From ATM1 sp003577165 (GTDB lineage: Bacteria > Armatimonadota > Fimbriimonadia > Fimbriimonadales > ATM1), in contig SZPM01000018.1 of NCBI GenBank assembly GCA_030263715.1, forward strand, positions 1 through 53,410: a DNA stretch of 53,410 bases, read 5' to 3'. The notes under the pieces are model-generated. The model ran no database searches. It was not told the DNA's origin and saw only the letters and a program-made list of their open reading frames with translations. Positions 41,232-49,573 of the stretch are shown one piece after another; the first letter of the stretch is position 1, and each line of letters opens with the position of its first letter. A program made the translations under genes and the position numbers.

Positions 41232-42466
41232 ATTCCGACCTCGATGTTGTCGAAGCTCGTCTCGAGTCCCTTCCAGAACTTCTGCAGGGCCACCGTCGCT
41301 TTGGATACAGGAACGCGCACGGCGGCTGCAATGTCCTCGAGGCACTTGCCGCTTCGCATAAGGCTTAAACACACGGCAAGCTGCCGCTCGTTCCCAGAAG
41401 CGAGCGAAATGAGTCCGACAGCATCATCGAAGGTCAGGCCCATGGACCTCAGGGAGGCGATTCGTTCGCTTGGAAACGACGTCATCTCCTCCAGTCGCTT
41501 GGTGAGGGAGGCCTCTGCCGAACTTCCGCTCAGCCGAATCGTGTCCGCCAGCACGGATCTCATGACCGAGGGCAAGTCGCCCTCGACTCGGATGTAGATG
41601 CCGTCCACGGTTGCGTCCACGCGGCTCGGACGAGACTTCCTCTTGAATTGATAAAACGTGACGTTGGCCGCTCCGTCGGTGTACCGGAGGGCGGCCGTGT
41701 AACTGCCGTCGCCTGCCAGCAGCGCCTCGGCGCGAGTGAAGGTGAACCCAGCGGGCATGCGGATGGGCTGCACGACCCGGAAACCGACTTTCTCGGAGAG
41801 TTTGGCGATCGAGGAGCATCGCTCCGGTCCCTTCATCCGAATCTCGCGCGGTTCGCCGGAGAGCCTCAGTTCGAAGGTCTCCTTTGGAAGGCTCTGGAGG
41901 AACGAAATCGAAATCGTGTCAGAGACAGTTCGTGAGGTGCCGGACGGATGCGTTTCCGAGACTCGAAGAATCACGAGTTTCTCGGTGTCGACCCAGTATT
42001 TCCGTGCGAAGAGCTTCTCTCGCTCTTTGGGGACGATTCGAATCCGCACGGCCTCTCTTCCGGCGATGAACTCCGTTCCCTCGATCGAGGCTTCGTAGTT
42101 TCTGCGAAGGAGTTCGTAGCGTAAGTCGAGTTCTCGGCCCGAGGGTCGAGGCATCGGAGATTCTTGAATCAGTACTAAATTCTGGTCCGGCTTGAAGGCG
42201 TACCATTGCTTGCCGTCGTTGAGGAACGTTCGGCCCTTCATCGAAACCGGGGACAGCACCTGCATCAAGTATCGGCCGCAGTTGCTTTGATCTATCTTGA
42301 CTCTGGACGCTTCCTCATTCCACGGATTGAGATCCACGATCGCCGTGTAGGTGCGTCTCGCATCCAACTCCATCGCCTTGTGGAGAAGCGCAAAGGCGTC
42401 CGCATCGGGGTATTGCCCGAACATCCCCGGCACAAAGGAGGCTGCGATGACGAACTTTGCAGGCAT
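41228..42466 (-). CDS. RseB/MucB-like sigma regulatory protein
   Basis: A 412-residue exported protein whose N-terminal 210 residues follow the RseB/MucB (LolA-like) fold: LHKAMELDARRTYTAIVDL, YLMQVLSPVSMKGRTFLNDGKQWYAF, ELLRRNYEASIEGTEFIAGREAVRIRIVP and KYWVDTEKLVILRVSE. A second small domain (KVGFRVVQPIRMPAGFTFTRAEAL) corresponds to the MucB C-terminal domain. An extra helical tail of about 90 residues is not part of RseB. RseB shields the anti-sigma factor from proteolysis until envelope stress. It lies 10 bases after the anti-sigma gene. Confidence 0.8.
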   Translation of the reverse strand: MPAKFVIAASFVPGMFGQYPDADAFALLHKAMELDARRTYTAIVDLNPWNEEASRVKIDQSNCGRYLMQVLSPVSMKGRTFLNDGKQWYAFKPDQNLVLIQESPMPRPSGRELDLRYELLRRNYEASIEGTEFIAGREAVRIRIVPKEREKLFARKYWVDTEKLVILRVSETHPSGTSRTVSDTISISFLQSLPKETFELRLSGEPREIRMKGPERCSSIAKLSEKVGFRVVQPIRMPAGFTFTRAEALLAGDGSYTAALRYTDGAANVTFYQFKRKSRPSRVDATVDGIYIRVEGDLPSVMRSVLADTIRLSGSSAEASLTKRLEEMTSFPSERIASLRSMGLTFDDAVGLISLASGNERQLAVCLSLMRSGKCLEDIAAAVRVPVSKATVALQKFWKGLETSFDNIEVGI

Positions 42467-42476
42467 TGAGCGCGCT

Positions 42477-42920
42477 CTACCTCGGTCTGTCGAAACTCAC
42501 CGGAACGCCGGGCGAGAGCGGGTTCGACGCGCCGTCATAGAACCGATCCGGATGCAACTGCGCGCCTGCGGTGATTTCGCTTCGAGGCGCCTCGTCCCGC
42601 TTCAGGAAGGTGTTGTAAACGGCAAAGCCCGCTATGACTGCGGCCGCAGCGACGAAACCGAATTTCAAGTTGGAAACGGACGCTTGCTTCGTTGCGGTGG
42701 ATGAACTCAGAACGGTTGAAACTAATCGCGCTTCCAAATCTCCGGGTGGGGGGGACGCGGGCAGGGCCGCGACCAACTTCTTTACAGACCTGTGGCGCGC
42801 GAGTTCTGATGCGCAATTCGAACATCTTGCGACGTGCGAACGGATTGCGGCGATCTCGTCGGCCGGCAACTCTCCGTCGATGTACGGGTCAATTCGCGAG
42901 GAAACGTATCGGCAACTCAT
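42477..42920 (-). CDS. zinc-finger anti-sigma factor (ZAS, RseA-like topology)
   Basis: A 147-residue membrane protein. The N-terminal anti-sigma zinc finger (MSCRYVSSRIDPYIDGELPADEIAAIRSHVARCSNCASELARH) has the HxxxCxxC pattern plus an upstream Cys. One membrane helix follows (FGFVAAAAVIAGFAVYNTFL, about residues 88-107), then a short periplasmic tail of about 40 residues. It should hold the ECF sigma factor at the membrane. It overlaps the sigma gene by four bases, so the two are made together. Confidence 0.86.
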   Translation of the reverse strand: MSCRYVSSRIDPYIDGELPADEIAAIRSHVARCSNCASELARHRSVKKLVAALPASPPPGDLEARLVSTVLSSSTATKQASVSNLKFGFVAAAAVIAGFAVYNTFLKRDEAPRSEITAGAQLHPDRFYDGASNPLSPGVPVSFDRPR

Positions 42921-43513
42921 AGCACTTCACAAAGCTTTTCGTATTTTTCTGGACACTTTGCCAAAAGATGCCTGCGCAGTTGCTTTCGCCCACGGTGGAT
43001 TCGCGAGCGGACGGTTCCAATGGAAGTGCGCATGATTTGCGCGACCTCTTCATAGGACATCCCTTCTAAATCAGCGAGGAGCACGGCGATTCGGAAGTCG
43101 GGCGTCATGTTTGCGAGCCCGTCTTGGATTTCGGCTTCCATCGCGCCTTCGAGGAGAAGTCTCTCGGGGGATGCGGACTCGTCGGGCAGATCCCATCCAC
43201 CGCCGGTTTCCGGGTGCGGCTCGTCGAGGCTGCTCGTCTTCAGGCGGCCCGAGCGCCGAACGTGGTCGATGTGAGCGTTGACCATGATTCGGTACAGCCA
43301 ACTCGTGAACGGTAAGGTCTCGTCATATCGGTGGAAGAACCGATAAGCCCTCAAGAACGCTTCCTGGACCAGGTCCTCGGCGTCCGTTCGCGACCCAGTG
43401 AGGCGGTATGCCAACTGAAACGCTTGAGCGTGCGTGGTGCGGATCAGGGTTTCAAAGAGCTTAGCCCGGTCCTGCCCTTGCCCGGCGCTTGATGCTGTGT
43501 CCGCAAACGACAT
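42917..43513 (-). CDS. ECF sigma factor (RpoE/SigW-like)
   Basis: A 198-residue sigma-70 family ECF factor. Region 2 is clear (AFQLAYRLTGSRTDAEDLVQEAFLRAYRFFHRYD and PFTSWLYRIMVNAHIDHVRR), and region 4 ends with DLEGMSYEEVAQIMRTSIGTVRSRIHRGRKQLRRHL. It directs polymerase to envelope-stress promoters. TAGGAG lies about 11 bases before the ATG. An ECF-type promoter (43540-43565) precedes the gene, consistent with autoregulation. The operon order sigma, anti-sigma, RseB, HtrA matches the classical rpoE-rseA-rseB-degP logic. Confidence 0.94.
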   Translation of the reverse strand: MSFADTASSAGQGQDRAKLFETLIRTTHAQAFQLAYRLTGSRTDAEDLVQEAFLRAYRFFHRYDETLPFTSWLYRIMVNAHIDHVRRSGRLKTSSLDEPHPETGGGWDLPDESASPERLLLEGAMEAEIQDGLANMTPDFRIAVLLADLEGMSYEEVAQIMRTSIGTVRSRIHRGRKQLRRHLLAKCPEKYEKLCEVL

Positions 43514-43539
43514 TCAGTAACTGCTCCTAAGTTCCATTG

Positions 43540-43565
43540 TACGCGAACGGGTCGGTGGCAGTTCC
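43540..43565 (-). promoter_or_regulatory. ECF-type autoregulatory promoter
   Basis: On the minus strand GGAACT (43560-43565), a 16-base spacer, then CGTA (43540-43543). This matches the GGAAC/TGAAAC-N16-CGTA layout of RpoE/SigW-type ECF promoters and sits about 30 bases before the sigma ATG. A sigma-70-like TACAAT (43536-43541) overlaps its -10, so basal transcription may use the same spot. Confidence 0.6.
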
Positions 43566-43591
43566 TCAGCCGCCGGAACCCAGCATCCTGT

Positions 43592-43597
43592 TAGAAT
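43592..43597 (+). promoter_or_regulatory. -10-like element of the ROK-like gene
   Basis: TAGAAT followed by exactly seven bases and ATG (43605), the same spacing as at pyrR. No Shine-Dalgarno sequence is present. It lies 27 bases beyond the -35 of the divergent ECF promoter. Confidence 0.45.
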
Positions 43598-43604
43598 CCG
43601 ACCT

Positions 43605-44540
43605 ATGCCGCAAGCGGCAAGACTTCGGCCAACCAGGGTCGCTCCTTCGGACGTTTCGGTCCTCAGGGCGATACTGGCGAAACCCGGCGCGACCCGGTCG
43701 GCGGTCGCGGCGGCGGCCGGAATCGGGCGCAGGGCGGTGGCCGCGTCCGTCAGGCGACTGGAAAAGCTGGGGGCGATCCAGCCGACGGCCGTCGAAGGCA
43801 AGGCGTCTTCGAGGTCGACCGGGCTCCTGCCGAACCCGTCATTTGGCAGCGTGACGGCCGTCTGGGTCGAACCTGGGAGGGTGAAGGCGGCCTCGGTGGA
43901 CTTCTCCGGCGGCCTGGGGCCCCACGTTCTGCTCTCTGCGCCGACGGCCGAAGATGTGCCGGCCGCGATCGCCGAGGCGACCGCCCGGCTCGCTCGGACC
44001 GGAGGGCATGCGCCGGAACTGGGTCGGAGGTGCGTGATCGCGGGGCCGCTCGCGCGGCGGTCCGCGCGGATCGAGGGAGGGCCTCTGGATCTGACCGAGA
44101 TGGAAGCCTGCACTTCGTCGTCTGCAGTCGGCCTGGTCTACTCTGCCGCGCCAAGCCCCGCAAACGTCCGACTCTCTGTGGATCTGGCCGCCGGGACGGC
44201 GAGCCTTCTTTCTGGCGGCAGGCCGACGGCGGACCTCGACCTTACGGCTTTCCCGGCGTGGGCCGACGCGCGCAGACCCGAGACCGGGTCTGAGGCGAGA
44301 CTGAGGGCGTTCCACGACGTTGTGATGTGGCTTCTCGCCTGCGTCCACCCCGACGAGTGCATCCTCTTCTTCAGCCGGGCGGTGGGCCAAGAGTGGGACT
44401 TCCTCGAGGACTTCCGGTCGCGCGTCGCCCGGTCCGGGCGGGAAGAGGGGTGCTTCGTTCGCATCGTGGAGCCCGCGGAGTGGGACTGGGCGGAGGGCGT
44501 GCGCCGCATCGTGCTCGCGGACTGGCTGGACGAGGCTTAG
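43605..44540 (+). CDS. ROK-like protein with N-terminal winged helix, degenerate
   Basis: A 311-residue protein. The N-terminal HTH (SDVSVLRAILAKPGATRSAVAAAAGIGRRAVAASVRRLEKLGAI, residues 15-58) is typical of ROK/MarR-type regulators. The remainder follows the outline of a ROK actin-like fold (VTAVWVEPGRVKAASVDFSG near residue 82), but the ROK zinc motif (CxCGxxGC) and the sugar-kinase DxGxT loops are absent. It is probably a non-catalytic DNA-binding regulator with an unknown effector. It is divergent from the ECF sigma operon and has a leaderless-type promoter. The stop overlaps holB by four bases. Confidence 0.55.
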   Translation: MPQAARLRPTRVAPSDVSVLRAILAKPGATRSAVAAAAGIGRRAVAASVRRLEKLGAIQPTAVEGKASSRSTGLLPNPSFGSVTAVWVEPGRVKAASVDFSGGLGPHVLLSAPTAEDVPAAIAEATARLARTGGHAPELGRRCVIAGPLARRSARIEGGPLDLTEMEACTSSSAVGLVYSAAPSPANVRLSVDLAAGTASLLSGGRPTADLDLTAFPAWADARRPETGSEARLRAFHDVVMWLLACVHPDECILFFSRAVGQEWDFLEDFRSRVARSGREEGCFVRIVEPAEWDWAEGVRRIVLADWLDEA

Positions 44541-45466
44541 CGAAGCGACTCTGCGAACATCAGGTCGGTCACGGACTCGAACTGAGCGTTTCCAGTTACT
44601 GCCCTGTGCGCTTCGAGAATCCTTTCGAGGAGGCGGCGTGAGCGTTCATCGGAACCGAGGCTTTGGGAAACGAGGTTGCCCAGCATCTCGAGAACCTTGC
44701 ACCGAGTCGTGCGGAGGGGCGTGCCGGGGGGGGCGGAGATCTCGTGGAAACGGTCACACCATTGGGACAATTCGTCCGAAAGCCTGACGGCCTCGGGGCG
44801 ACCCGCCCTCGGAATTTGGTCTGCCCACGCCACGAAGTCCTCTGCAAAGGTTCGGCAGCGTTCCTCTTCGAACTGGTCGGCCAACTCGGGCGCGCCGCGC
44901 GTCAACCGGGCGACCGCCGTCGACTCCTCCGAGGGACGATAGCCGCAGGCGACGATGAGGCACCGACTGCGAATGGTCGGCAGGATGTGACCGAGCGCTG
45001 ACGTGGTGAGGATGAACCGGCACCAGGCCGGATGCTCTTCCAGGAATCGAAGCAGAGTGTTCGCCGCGTCCGACTGGAGTCGCTCCATGTGGCGGACGAT
45101 GACCACCTTTGCGTTTCCGACTAGTGGCCCAACGCGGAGGAACTCGCTCATAGGGAACGGATCATCTTTCCTGCGGTCCTTTGTCATGACCAGCGCAGCC
45201 TTGCGGATAAACCCGCCGTCCCCCTGGGGTTCGACCACGAAAAGATCGGCGTGATTCGAACGTTCGACCGAGAGACAGGACGAGCACTCGCCGCAGCCCA
45301 CGCCGTTTATCGGTGACCTGCAAAGGTAGGCCTTCGCCAACTCGCGCGCCACGGAGTTCTGGCCCGCGCCCTGTGCCCCAGCGAGCAGGACTGGGACTGC
45401 GACTCCGGCCTTCGCAATGGCCGAAGCGAGAGCGACGGCCTCAGAATCTTTCGAACTGATCGACAT
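44537..45466 (-). CDS. holB: DNA polymerase III subunit delta prime
   Basis: A 309-residue AAA+ clamp-loader subunit. A zinc module (CRSPINGVGCGECSSCLSVE) and the sensor SALGHILPTIRSRCLIV are typical of delta prime, as is AKVVIVRHMERLQSDAANTLLRFLEEHP. The P-loop reads GAQGAGQNSVA, with Gln-Asn replacing the Lys-Thr of Walker A; this is compatible with the non-ATPase role of delta prime. It follows tmk and the DarA-like gene, overlapping the latter by 26 bases. Confidence 0.9.
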   Translation of the reverse strand: MSISSKDSEAVALASAIAKAGVAVPVLLAGAQGAGQNSVARELAKAYLCRSPINGVGCGECSSCLSVERSNHADLFVVEPQGDGGFIRKAALVMTKDRRKDDPFPMSEFLRVGPLVGNAKVVIVRHMERLQSDAANTLLRFLEEHPAWCRFILTTSALGHILPTIRSRCLIVACGYRPSEESTAVARLTRGAPELADQFEEERCRTFAEDFVAWADQIPRAGRPEAVRLSDELSQWCDRFHEISAPPGTPLRTTRCKVLEMLGNLVSQSLGSDERSRRLLERILEAHRAVTGNAQFESVTDLMFAESLR

Positions 45467-45770
45467 TGATGACCCAGGCGATGGCTCCGCCGACCGGCAC
45501 TTTGATTGGGTTCGGGACGAAGGTGCCGACCGGGGACGCGTCAGGGGGAAGGACGTTGATTAGCTGCTCTCGCGCCTTGCAGTTCTGCTGGATCAACTTC
45601 AGGACCATGTCCTTCTCTGAGTCCTCGACGCCGATGAGGAACGTCGTGTTGCCCTCCCGAAGGAACCCGCCCGTCGAGCCGATGATCGTGAATTTGAACC
45701 CTGATCGGACGAGGTCCTCGACCACCCGGTTCTTGTCCCGGTTGTGCACTATCGCTATGATCAGCTTCAC
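45441..45770 (-). CDS. darA: cyclic-di-AMP receptor, DarA/PstA (YaaQ) family
   Basis: A 109-residue PII-like protein. It begins MKLIIAIVHNRDKNRVVEDLVRSGFKFTIIGSTGGFLREGNTTFLIGVED, which is diagnostic for the DarA/PstA (DUF970) family, and ends with VGGAIAWVINVDQFERF. It forms trimers that bind cyclic di-AMP in Firmicutes; the downstream target is unknown there too. It lies between tmk and holB, the same order as tmk-yaaQ-yaaR-holB in Bacillus, but without yaaR. Confidence 0.9.
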   Translation of the reverse strand: MKLIIAIVHNRDKNRVVEDLVRSGFKFTIIGSTGGFLREGNTTFLIGVEDSEKDMVLKLIQQNCKAREQLINVLPPDASPVGTFVPNPIKVPVGGAIAWVINVDQFERF

Positions 45771-45794
45771 GGCTCGGCCCCGGCGCCGGGCGGA

Positions 45795-46412
45795 TTATAG
45801 CCGCGTGGGCTCGAACAGCCGCCGCATCTCCTGCAACGCCGCCTGGAAGACCTCGTCAGCGGGCAGGGAGGCGTCGAGGACGCGGTAGCGGCCTGGGTCT
45901 CGGCGGCTCTCGGCGAGGAAGCCCTCTCTCACCGCGCGGTGGAATTCGATCGGTTCCTGATCGAGGCGGTCTTTCGCTCCGAGGCGATTGAGTCCGACCG
46001 CCGGGTCGAGGTCGAGCAGGAGGGTGAGGTCGGGGCGGACCTCACCGGTCGCGAGGTCGTTGAGTTGCCGGAGGACTTCGATGTTCAGTCCGCGAGCGTA
46101 GCCCTGGTAGGCGAGTGTGGAGTCGGCGAATCGGTCACAGAGGACGAGGGCGCCACGGCCGAGCGCGGGACGGATCACCTCCCGGCAGTGTTGGGCTCGA
46201 TCCGCGAGAAACAGGAAAGTCTCCGTCCAGGGATCGAGAGACGACCCTTCGAGCAGCACCTTTCGGATGCTGGGGCCCGCGGGGCCGTCGCCCGGCTCTC
46301 GGGTGACGAGGACTTCGTCAAAGTCGCCCTGTGCGGCTTGCGCGAGGCGTGAGATCAGGGTGGTCTTTCCGGATCCCTCCGGCCCTTCGAGGGTGATGAA
46401 CACTCCCTTCAT
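45795..46412 (-). CDS. tmk: thymidylate kinase
   Basis: A 205-residue kinase converting dTMP to dTDP. Visible motifs are the P-loop ITLEGPEGSGKTTLISRLA (residues 5-23), the DR motif with substrate contacts CDRFADSTLAYQGYARGL, and TREPGDGPAGPSIR. Length is normal. It overlaps the upstream R3H/AAA gene by four bases (ATGA) and is followed after 24 bases by darA. Confidence 0.95.
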   Translation of the reverse strand: MKGVFITLEGPEGSGKTTLISRLAQAAQGDFDEVLVTREPGDGPAGPSIRKVLLEGSSLDPWTETFLFLADRAQHCREVIRPALGRGALVLCDRFADSTLAYQGYARGLNIEVLRQLNDLATGEVRPDLTLLLDLDPAVGLNRLGAKDRLDQEPIEFHRAVREGFLAESRRDPGRYRVLDASLPADEVFQAALQEMRRLFEPTRL

Positions 46413-47986
46413 ATCGCTTCAGGCAGCACCCTGACTCTTCGCTGGTCGTTCTTGCCGACGCTCTCGCTGCGAAGGCGATGCGCTTCGGCAACCTCATGTT
46501 GGATCACGCGAAGTCCAAACTCCCGGGGGGACAATTCGAAGGGCTTTCCCTTTTGCCGGACGAATTTCACCGCTTCGAGCGCCTCGGCTCGCGCGTCCTG
46601 CTCCGCGGCGGTGTTGACTTCGCGAGACGAGAAGATGTCGTCGAGCGCGCCCGCGATCTGAGAGAGCGTGTTGCTCTTGATGATCACGGTCGGCACGGTG
46701 CGCCCCAACCTTTCCTTCAGTTTTTCAGGTCGCCGCTGCATGGAACTTCGGATTGCGATGATCGCGTCTGCGACGGACATGTCGTCCGCGACGACTGCGG
46801 GAACCTTTCGTTCTCGAATCGCGCGGTCGAGCCTGGTGCGAGCGATGCCGTATCCGAAGATGCGCATGACTCGCGAGGGCTGACGTTCCTGAGGCGTTGT
46901 GGTTGGCGCAGCCTGTTCGTGTCGGGGGGGGCGCACGGTTGGCTTCGGGCGGCCCGCAGGTGTGGAAGGCTCCGGTACTCGCTCCTGACGAACGACCGAG
47001 ACTCCGCCATCGGCGGCGCGGACGCGGATTTCCGGTTGCGGCGCAGTGCCTCGCAACAGAGCGTCCACTGTGCGCTGCACGTCGTGATGAACTGCAAGTT
47101 TGTCGTAGTCCATGAGTTCGATGACGACATCGAAGGTCGGAGGCGCTTTTCTCTCAAGTACGGTCTTCTGAGTCCCTCTCCGCTTCGCCTCTTCATCGGA
47201 AAGCGTTACGGCCTGGATCCCGCCGACCAGGTCGCAGAGGGTCGGGTTCATCATGAGGTTTTCGAGCGACCGGCCGTGCGCGGTTCCTACCAACTGCACG
47301 CCCCTTTCTGCGATCGTGCGGGCCGCGTAGGCTTCGGCCTCGGTTCCGATTTCGTCGATGATGATGACTTCGGGCATGTGGTTCTCGACGGCTTCGATCA
47401 TGATCTGATGCTGTCGAGCAGGATCCGAGACCTGCATCCTGCGCGCGGATCCGATCGACGGGTGGGGGATGTCGCCGTCGCCCGCGATTTCATTGGACGT
47501 GTCTACGATTACGACGCGCTTCTTCAACCCATCGGCGAGGAGGCGCGCCACTTCTCTCAACTTCGTCGTCTTGCCGACTCCAGGCTTTCCTAAGAGAAGC
47601 ACGGAATGCGTGCTCTCGACGATGTCGAGAATCATGTCGATGGTGCCCTGAATGGCGCGGCCGACCCTGCACGTTAGGCCGATGACCTTGCCTTGGCGGT
47701 TTCGGATTGCGGAGATTCTGTGCAGCGTTCGCTCGATGCCTGCGCGATTGTCTCCACCGAAGGCGCTGACGCGATCGCTGACATAGCGAATGTCGTCGTC
47801 GCTGACGATGTAGTCTTCGTAGCGCTCGACTCGATCCATGAATCGGATTTCGGCGGGTCTTCCGTAATCCAACACGACCTCGATGAGACGCTCGTAATCC
47901 GGAGCGCGCAGGATCCTTTCTCGAACGACGGGGGGAAGCGATTCGAGCAGGGCAGTTAGGTCTTGGAGGTTTTCCGTCACGTCCAT
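46409..47986 (-). CDS. R3H-domain AAA ATPase (Ycf45/SpoIIIAA-like)
   Basis: A 525-residue protein of the Ycf45 group. The N-terminal ATPase (about 60-310) has Walker A LLGKPGVGKTTKLREVARLLADG, Walker B EVIIIDEIGTEAEA and sensor QLVGTAHGRSLENLM; it is related to the SpoIIIAA and PilT ATPases. A Pro-rich linker follows, then a small alpha/beta part (VMRIFGYGIARTRLDRAIRERKVPAVVADDMSVADAIIAIRS). A C-terminal R3H nucleic-acid-binding domain (PREFGLRVIQHEVAEAHRLRSESVG) ends the protein. Its cellular role is not established. It leads the tmk-darA-holB run. Confidence 0.87.
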   Translation of the reverse strand: MDVTENLQDLTALLESLPPVVRERILRAPDYERLIEVVLDYGRPAEIRFMDRVERYEDYIVSDDDIRYVSDRVSAFGGDNRAGIERTLHRISAIRNRQGKVIGLTCRVGRAIQGTIDMILDIVESTHSVLLLGKPGVGKTTKLREVARLLADGLKKRVVIVDTSNEIAGDGDIPHPSIGSARRMQVSDPARQHQIMIEAVENHMPEVIIIDEIGTEAEAYAARTIAERGVQLVGTAHGRSLENLMMNPTLCDLVGGIQAVTLSDEEAKRRGTQKTVLERKAPPTFDVVIELMDYDKLAVHHDVQRTVDALLRGTAPQPEIRVRAADGGVSVVRQERVPEPSTPAGRPKPTVRPPRHEQAAPTTTPQERQPSRVMRIFGYGIARTRLDRAIRERKVPAVVADDMSVADAIIAIRSSMQRRPEKLKERLGRTVPTVIIKSNTLSQIAGALDDIFSSREVNTAAEQDARAEALEAVKFVRQKGKPFELSPREFGLRVIQHEVAEAHRLRSESVGKNDQRRVRVLPEAI

Positions 47987-48023
47987 AAGTTTTGACGCGC
48001 GACACGGCGCGTCTGTGCCTGCC

Positions 48024-49124
48024 TTAGCGTGGCATCTCCTCCAACACGACGGTTGCCGTCTTGACTTCGCCCCTTTGCCAGTACTTTATCTGGGCTTTGT
48101 GGCCGATCTCGACCTTGAGCAAGTAGGCCAGGTAATCGTCCACCGTGTCGATCTGTTTGCCGTCGAGTTCCATGAGGATGTCGTACTTGCCGATGCCAGC
48201 TTTCTCGATCGGAGTCCCTGGGATCGTGCCTCGAATCATGAGGCCCCCCTCCGGCGGGTTAGGCCCGATCTGCTCCTCCACCTGCTGCCTCGCGAACTGC
48301 CAGTTCGGCACGAAACTCTCGATCCCCAGGTTCGGGTGGCGCATTCGGCCGTACTTTCTGATCTCGGACACGAACTTCAGCACGCGATTCGAGGGGATCG
48401 CGAAGCCGAGGCCGATGCTGCCTGCGACTTCGGTTGCAATTTGGGTGTTGATGCCGATGACCTGTCCCTGGACGTTTCCGAGCGCGCCGCCGCTATTGCC
48501 GCGATTGATGGCGGCGTCCGTTTGGATCGCGTCCACCAGTGGGAAGTTGCCGCCTCCGATCAGATCGCGATCCAGTGCGCTCACGACTCCCACGCTTACC
48601 GTGTTCTCAAAGCCAAGAGGATTCCCGACCGCAATGACCCATTCGCCGACTTCGATTTCGCTGCTGTCGGCCAGTTCCGCTGAGGGCAGGTTCTTTGCGG
48701 CGATCTTCAGCAGGGCCAAGTCCGTCGGTTGGTCCCCCCCGACGAATTCCGCATCATAGGTTTTGCCGTCGAGCATCCTCACGGCGATCTTGTCGGCGCC
48801 CTGAACGACGTGGAAATTCGTGACGATGTAGCCATCGCTTGCTATGATGACGCCCGACCCCTGGCCCGCTTCAGCTGGGCCGCGGTCGAAGCGGAACATG
48901 CTGTATTCGTAGGTGATCACGCTCACGACCGAAGGCCGCAATTTCTCCGCAGCCTCAGAGAACGCGACTTGTCCGGCAACCTTCGAGGTCTTGACGGGCC
49001 CTTTCGATATGAGCGAGTCGAGCCCTGTGGCTTTGGGCTGCAACCTGTCATGGACCCAAAGGGCGCTAAGCACGCCCAGGAAGCAGGCGACGAAAAGCAG
49101 CACGAAGTGAGCAGCGCGGATCAT
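48024..49124 (-). CDS. HtrA/DegS-type membrane-anchored serine protease, one PDZ
   Basis: A 366-residue protease with an N-terminal membrane anchor (AAHFVLLFVACFLGVLSALWV). The trypsin-like domain has His in VTNFHVVQG, Asp in PTDLALLKI and Ser in INRGNSGGALG. A single PDZ domain follows (LMIRGTIPGTPIEKAGIGKYDILMELDGKQI). One PDZ and an anchor resemble DegS, which cleaves RseA under stress; an RseA-like anti-sigma is encoded at 42477. It overlaps ribH by four bases, so it is made from the riboflavin operon. Confidence 0.92.
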   Translation of the reverse strand: MIRAAHFVLLFVACFLGVLSALWVHDRLQPKATGLDSLISKGPVKTSKVAGQVAFSEAAEKLRPSVVSVITYEYSMFRFDRGPAEAGQGSGVIIASDGYIVTNFHVVQGADKIAVRMLDGKTYDAEFVGGDQPTDLALLKIAAKNLPSAELADSSEIEVGEWVIAVGNPLGFENTVSVGVVSALDRDLIGGGNFPLVDAIQTDAAINRGNSGGALGNVQGQVIGINTQIATEVAGSIGLGFAIPSNRVLKFVSEIRKYGRMRHPNLGIESFVPNWQFARQQVEEQIGPNPPEGGLMIRGTIPGTPIEKAGIGKYDILMELDGKQIDTVDDYLAYLLKVEIGHKAQIKYWQRGEVKTATVVLEEMPR

Positions 49125-49573
49125 GGTCCCACCTGTCTAACGACGGACGCCATCTCGATCGCTGCATTCGCGGCCTCTTCGCCCTTGTTCCCCAACTTCA
49201 TTCCTGCTCTCTCAATCGCCTCGTCTTGCGTGCTGCACGTGAGGATGCCCCACGTGATCGGTTTGCCAGTGCTAAGGGCAAGTTCCGAGAGCGCTGCGGC
49301 CACAGAGTTCGAGAGTTGCTGGGCGTGAATAGTCGCGCCTTCGAGGATGCAGCCGACGCAAACGATCACATCGTAATCGGCCAGCGCCGCGGATCGAGCA
49401 GCGATGGGGATCTCCCAGGTACCGGGCACCCAGATGATCTCCGGTACTGTTCCGCCGGCCATGCGAAAAGCCCTCTTCGCGCCTTCGACGAGCATGTTGA
49501 CGACGTACTCGTTCCAGCGCGATGCGATTACGGCTGCCTTGATTCCCTCGGCGGAGCGGATGCCTTCTATCAC
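49121..49573 (-). CDS. ribH: 6,7-dimethyl-8-ribityllumazine synthase
   Basis: A 150-residue lumazine synthase joining the ribitylamino-uracil and butanone-phosphate precursors of riboflavin. Motifs are VIASRWNEYVVNMLVEGAKRAF, VPGTWEIPIAARSAA, VCVGCILEGATIHAQQLSNSVA and WGILTCSTQDEAIERAG. The common VIRGxTxH loop reads ILEGATIH: the catalytic His is kept but the Arg is Glu. It overlaps ribBA by four bases. ribD and ribE are not in the window. Confidence 0.93.
   Translation of the reverse strand: MIEGIRSAEGIKAAVIASRWNEYVVNMLVEGAKRAFRMAGGTVPEIIWVPGTWEIPIAARSAALADYDVIVCVGCILEGATIHAQQLSNSVAAALSELALSTGKPITWGILTCSTQDEAIERAGMKLGNKGEEAANAAIEMASVVRQVGP

Noticed and set aside
44537..45466. Broken Walker A in the delta prime subunit as a novelty
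   Set aside because: GAQGAGQNS lacks the Lys-Thr pair, but loss of ATPase activity is normal for clamp-loader delta prime subunits.
46478..47593. Plus-strand open frame of about 370 codons
   Set aside because: It is fully antisense to the R3H/AAA ATPase gene, which has clear Walker motifs. It is a shadow frame.
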